50,020 nt of DNA from Gammaproteobacteria bacterium. Lineage in GTDB: Bacteria > Pseudomonadota > Gammaproteobacteria > Chromatiales > Chromatiaceae. Numbering within the stretch: the stretch's first letter is position 1; each line of letters opens with the position of its first letter. The DNA lies in NCBI GenBank assembly GCA_003696905.1, contig RFHJ01000088.1, positions 1-50,020 on the forward strand, in the 5' to 3' direction. Of the stretch, positions 47,188-50,020 are shown in pieces. The notes under the pieces are model-generated. The model ran no database searches. It saw only the letters and a program-made list of their open reading frames with translations, and had not been told where the DNA came from. A program made the position numbers and the translations under genes.

Positions 47188-49719
47188 TCAACCGCCGTTG
47201 ATCTTGTTGCTATGGCACTGGGTGCAGCCTACCTTGGTGCCCTTGGGCACAGTGATGACCTGCCCCTTCGCGCTACACAACGAGCCCTTGCTGTCCTTGC
47301 AGATCCACTGACGCTGGGCGCCGGTGCGCGACAGCTCCGTACCCTGCCCGTTGGCACCATGACAGCTCTTGCACTCGCTGGTGTTGCGTTCCGCCAGCTT
47401 CTCGTGCTTCTTGTTCCATGTGCGGCTGCCCACCGGGTGCATGCCGTGCGGCCCTTCGAGGGTGACGCCCAGATCGATGTTGCCGTGGCAGGTGTTGCAC
47501 TCGCGCAATACGCCGGTGTGGCCTTGCAGGTCTTTCGCCGCAAGGTTGTCGTTCGAAGCGGCGAACGGATTGGGCCAGATCGCGTGGGTACTCCCGTGGC
47601 AACCCTCGCACATCACACCGCCATGGCCCTTGCTCAGGCGATACAGATGGTCCTTGCCGTTGGTATCCCGGGTTTCGGCGAAGCGCCGGTTGACCGCCTT
47701 GATCGGTGAGGCCGTCGGATCGTTGGTGCGATAGGCCTGCAGCAGGCGGATGCCGTCGCTCGCCGGAATCACGTTGGGATCGTTGGCGAGGTTGCTCATG
47801 GCATCGCCCGTGTGGCAGGACTGACAGCCCGGCTCACTGGCCCAGGGGACGCGCTTGGACCAGTCCAGATTGGCGGCCCAGTTGGGATCGCCCGGGGCGT
47901 TGTTGACCAGCTTCTCCGAGAAGTCGTCCCCGACCTCCTTCATGTTGCCATGACAGTCCTGGCATACCACACCGGCGCCGCCCATGGCACCACGCAGGCA
48001 CTTGGTCCGCTTGCCTGGATGGCAGGCATAGCAGGTCTTTTCCAGGATGTCCTGGGTCGTGGAGAGGCTGCGATTGCCGGGCGGCGGCATATCGGGGAAC
48101 AGGTCCGTGAATTGGCCATGGTGTCCATGCATGGCCCGTGACATGGAGATGTGCCGGGTCTGTTCCTTGCCGTTGTCGTCGTTCGGTCCCAACTGTGCCA
48201 GGTCCAGCGCGGGCGAGTAGTGACAGCTGGCGCAGACGATCTTGCGCCTGGTGTCCAGTTCGGTCCCGTGCTTGGCGTCGTGCAGGCGCAGGATATTGAT
48301 CTTGGAGGCGTTCAACACCTTCTGATACTTCGTATCGCCAGGTATCGACGGGAAGTCGGACGCCGTGACCACGTTGAAGTCGGTGGACGCAAAGCTGGCA
48401 GCCTCCCCGTTGCACGCCTGGCTCGCGGTACGCGTGGACAGATTGCAGACCTCCTGATCCAGGTGGCACAGCTGACAATCGGCCTCTGCCGCGACGGGCA
48501 GGACGATGCGTACCGAGGCAAGCTGATTGGCCGGGTCATTGGGGTCCTTACCCTTCTGGACTGCCGTCACTTTCATTAGCGGGTAAGGGGCCTCCCACAC
48601 ATTGCCTTGAGCGTCCGGATCGGAGACCGGCATGATCGGCACGCCCTCGGCGGTGAAACGGTCGATGTTGTCCGCGATATAGCCGAAGGGCAGGCTGTTG
48701 AAGAAGGGATAGTTGTTGATATAGCCATGGAACGGCTTGGGCGTGTTGCTGGTTCCGGGCATCTGTTGCTGATGGGCCTCGAGGGTGCCATCGCCAAGGT
48801 GCAGACGCTCCACGTTCGGCGACGGGAGGCCGGTATCCGCAGGCAGTGAGAACTGACTGAGGACGCCGGTGGGGTAGAGTGGATCATAGACGGTGCGGCC
48901 CAGGCTCCTGTCCCAGAAGTTGGTCTTGAATGCATTGCCGATGTTCTGGCTGGTGGTGGTGATTACGTTGGGCGGAACTGCGTCCGCAGGACTGTGCACG
49001 GCGGTGTAATAGACGTCCACCTGGGTGGAATCCATGATCTGCGGCTCGGCGCCCTTCTTCAATACCTGGCTGTGAACCACGTTGAAGGGCGGCAGGATCG
49101 AGAAGATCCGGTAGTCCTGATCGGCACAGTGCATGCCCAAGTCGTTGCTGGCAATGGTCACATAGTTGCCGCTGGGAGTGGTGCCGACGGTAGCGCCCCC
49201 GCCGGTATTGCCGCCGCCGGTGTTACCCCCACCGGTGTTGCCCCCACCGGTGTTGCCACCGCCGGTGTTGCCACCGCCGGTGTTGCCACCGCCGGTATTG
49301 CCACCGCCGGTATTGCCACCGCCGGTATTGCCACCGCCGGTATTGCCGCCGTCAGCGTGACAATAGCGACTGGCGTTCTTGACCGTTTTGGCCGTGGCGC
49401 TACCGTCGGCGACTGCCTCGACCCGGCAGGGTGGTGTGCCGAGAGACAGCTTGACGCGCCATTTGCCCTCGCCGTTGCTCACGGTCTGGGTGATGGTGGC
49501 CATGGAATCTGCGTCCTTGATGCTAACAGCCGTCCGCTTGGGTGCGCGACCCTTCACCACCAGGCGAGAGTCGCCCGCCTCCCACTTGGCCTCTTTGATT
49601 CGAAGCGTGTAGTGGTGACTCCCTCCCTGATGGTGCTCATGGTTGCCAGCGATCGAGGGCATGGCGACAGGCAGGCCCAGGCCCGCAACTGCCAACCAGG
49701 ACAGTCTCTTTATCAACAT
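47188..49719 (-). CDS. Secreted nine-heme c-type cytochrome with a Gly-Asn-Thr repeat linker
   Basis: The 843-residue protein has a signal peptide (MLIKRLSWLAVAGLGLPVAM...), an N-terminal beta-type domain (about 25-120), a linker of ten 5-residue repeats (GGGNT-type), and a C-terminal multiheme domain with nine CxxCH motifs. These are CQLCH, CASCH, CYACH, CQDCH, CQSCH, CEGCH, CNTCH, CKSCH and CTQCH, spread over residues about 415-838. No catalytic signature is visible, so electron transfer is assumed; substrate and partner are unknown. The start at 49719 follows GGAGG by 8 bases; an ATG five codons upstream overlaps that site and is unlikely. It is probably exported to the periplasm or outer surface. 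Confidence 0.9.
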   Translation of the reverse strand: MLIKRLSWLAVAGLGLPVAMPSIAGNHEHHQGGSHHYTLRIKEAKWEAGDSRLVVKGRAPKRTAVSIKDADSMATITQTVSNGEGKWRVKLSLGTPPCRVEAVADGSATAKTVKNASRYCHADGGNTGGGNTGGGNTGGGNTGGGNTGGGNTGGGNTGGGNTGGGNTGGGNTGGGATVGTTPSGNYVTIASNDLGMHCADQDYRIFSILPPFNVVHSQVLKKGAEPQIMDSTQVDVYYTAVHSPADAVPPNVITTTSQNIGNAFKTNFWDRSLGRTVYDPLYPTGVLSQFSLPADTGLPSPNVERLHLGDGTLEAHQQQMPGTSNTPKPFHGYINNYPFFNSLPFGYIADNIDRFTAEGVPIMPVSDPDAQGNVWEAPYPLMKVTAVQKGKDPNDPANQLASVRIVLPVAAEADCQLCHLDQEVCNLSTRTASQACNGEAASFASTDFNVVTASDFPSIPGDTKYQKVLNASKINILRLHDAKHGTELDTRRKIVCASCHYSPALDLAQLGPNDDNGKEQTRHISMSRAMHGHHGQFTDLFPDMPPPGNRSLSTTQDILEKTCYACHPGKRTKCLRGAMGGAGVVCQDCHGNMKEVGDDFSEKLVNNAPGDPNWAANLDWSKRVPWASEPGCQSCHTGDAMSNLANDPNVIPASDGIRLLQAYRTNDPTASPIKAVNRRFAETRDTNGKDHLYRLSKGHGGVMCEGCHGSTHAIWPNPFAASNDNLAAKDLQGHTGVLRECNTCHGNIDLGVTLEGPHGMHPVGSRTWNKKHEKLAERNTSECKSCHGANGQGTELSRTGAQRQWICKDSKGSLCSAKGQVITVPKGTKVGCTQCHSNKINGG
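49196..49345 (-). repeat. Ten tandem 15-bp repeats within the cytochrome gene
   Basis: The unit encodes Gly-Gly-Gly-Asn-Thr on the minus strand and is repeated ten times in frame with small third-position changes. It forms a flexible linker and could change length by slippage without breaking the frame. Confidence 0.9.
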
Positions 49720-49879
49720 GGGAAATTCCTCCATTTATCTGAAGGAGGAGTCTAGATGACCGAAAGAGATGAAAGTGCGGCCTGAGTCACATTTCTCTTT
49801 ATTGGATGGAATAGTTTTCCGCAGTGTCCCCTGGGCCCATTGGGGGTTGTGAAGGGTTTCTCCACAAGGCTTAGGGAAA

Positions 49880-50020
49880 CCCTGATAAGAGCCATCCCTG
49901 GCTTTATCAGGGTACGCTGCACCGCAAACGCGGTTTGCGGCTGGCTTCAAAATCAATCGCTTATAGCGATCGATTTTGGCGGCTCTTCCCTGAGCCGCGG
50001 AAGGTCTGAATTTTTCAGAC
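49880..50020. repeat. Cluster of five consecutive hairpins upstream of the cytochrome gene
   Basis: The five stems are CCCTGATAA/TTATCAGGG with inner AGCCA/TGGCT (49880-49912), CCGCAAAC/GTTTGCGG (49922-49940), AAAATC-ATCGCT/AGCGAT-GATTTT with one mismatch (49949-49977), GCGGCTC/GAGCCGC (49979-49998) and GTCTGAA/TTCAGAC (50004-50020). No gene is seen in 49720-50020. The cluster may be a structured RNA, a repeat element, or part of a feature that continues past the right edge. Confidence 0.75.

Noticed and set aside
49196-49345. Regular 15-bp repeats resembling a small repeat array or CRISPR
   Set aside because: There are no spacers; the repeats are contiguous, in frame and encode a Gly-rich linker.

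Overview
The window is GC-rich chromosomal DNA from a gammaproteobacterium, almost wholly packed with housekeeping genes. Several features point to a chemolithotrophic, sulfur-oxidising lineage of the Chromatiales type: two tandem Gly/Asn/Tyr-rich secreted proteins that resemble sulfur globule proteins, a nine-heme periplasmic c-type cytochrome, a PPi-dependent phosphofructokinase, and a soluble pyrophosphatase next to an H+-pumping membrane pyrophosphatase. The taxonomic placement is an inference from gene content and order; no rRNA or tRNA gene was seen.

Layout. 1-10.4 kb (minus strand): one long co-directional run hemC-hemD-hemX-hemY-ubiD-methyltransferase-dapF-DUF484-xerC-phnD-like-sensor, in which most junctions are 4-bp stop/start overlaps. 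It covers tetrapyrrole and ubiquinone synthesis, diaminopimelate epimerisation and chromosome dimer resolution, and ends in a PhnD-like binding protein paired with a membrane sensor that runs off the window. 10.5-11.3 kb (plus): a thioredoxin-like protein, a strong sigma-28-type promoter driving a short terminated RNA, and a DUF2789 gene. 11.35-18.8 kb (minus): LysM protein, dprA, smg, topA, tsaC, hemF, mogA. This is the usual gammaproteobacterial fmt/def neighbourhood, with def-fmt-rsmB-DUF4390-ntrY/ntrX-trkA-trkH running divergently on the plus strand to 29.0 kb. A second trkH faces the first tail to tail with abutting stop codons. 30.5-34.6 kb: a glutamate-dehydrogenase-family gene divergent from polA. 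A structured intergenic RNA candidate sits between polA and engB, the position of Spot 42/ErsA in other gammaproteobacteria.

34.9-43.1 kb (minus): engB-moaC-phosphodiesterase-ppa, then hppA, a small hypothetical gene, a GtrA-family protein, two sulfur-globule-like genes with nearly identical consensus promoters, pfp and a hypothetical gene. 43.1-50 kb: a long AT-rich leader, an unusual adenylate-kinase-like gene with a histone-H1-like Lys/Ala tail, recQ, a sprT-like gene that overlaps recQ tail to tail, and the nine-heme cytochrome. The window closes with five consecutive hairpins.

Four copies of an imperfect-palindromic REP-like element with arms of the type GGGGTCGGAGTCGGT lie at 13.4, 40.1, 40.2 and 47.0 kb. 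There is no CRISPR array, phage or transposase gene. The points most worth a second look are the sigma-28-type small RNA, the polA-engB RNA, the sulfur-globule-like pair, the adenylate kinase with altered AMP-binding residues and H1-like tail, and an NtrX-like regulator whose GAFTGA loop and Walker A lysine are missing.
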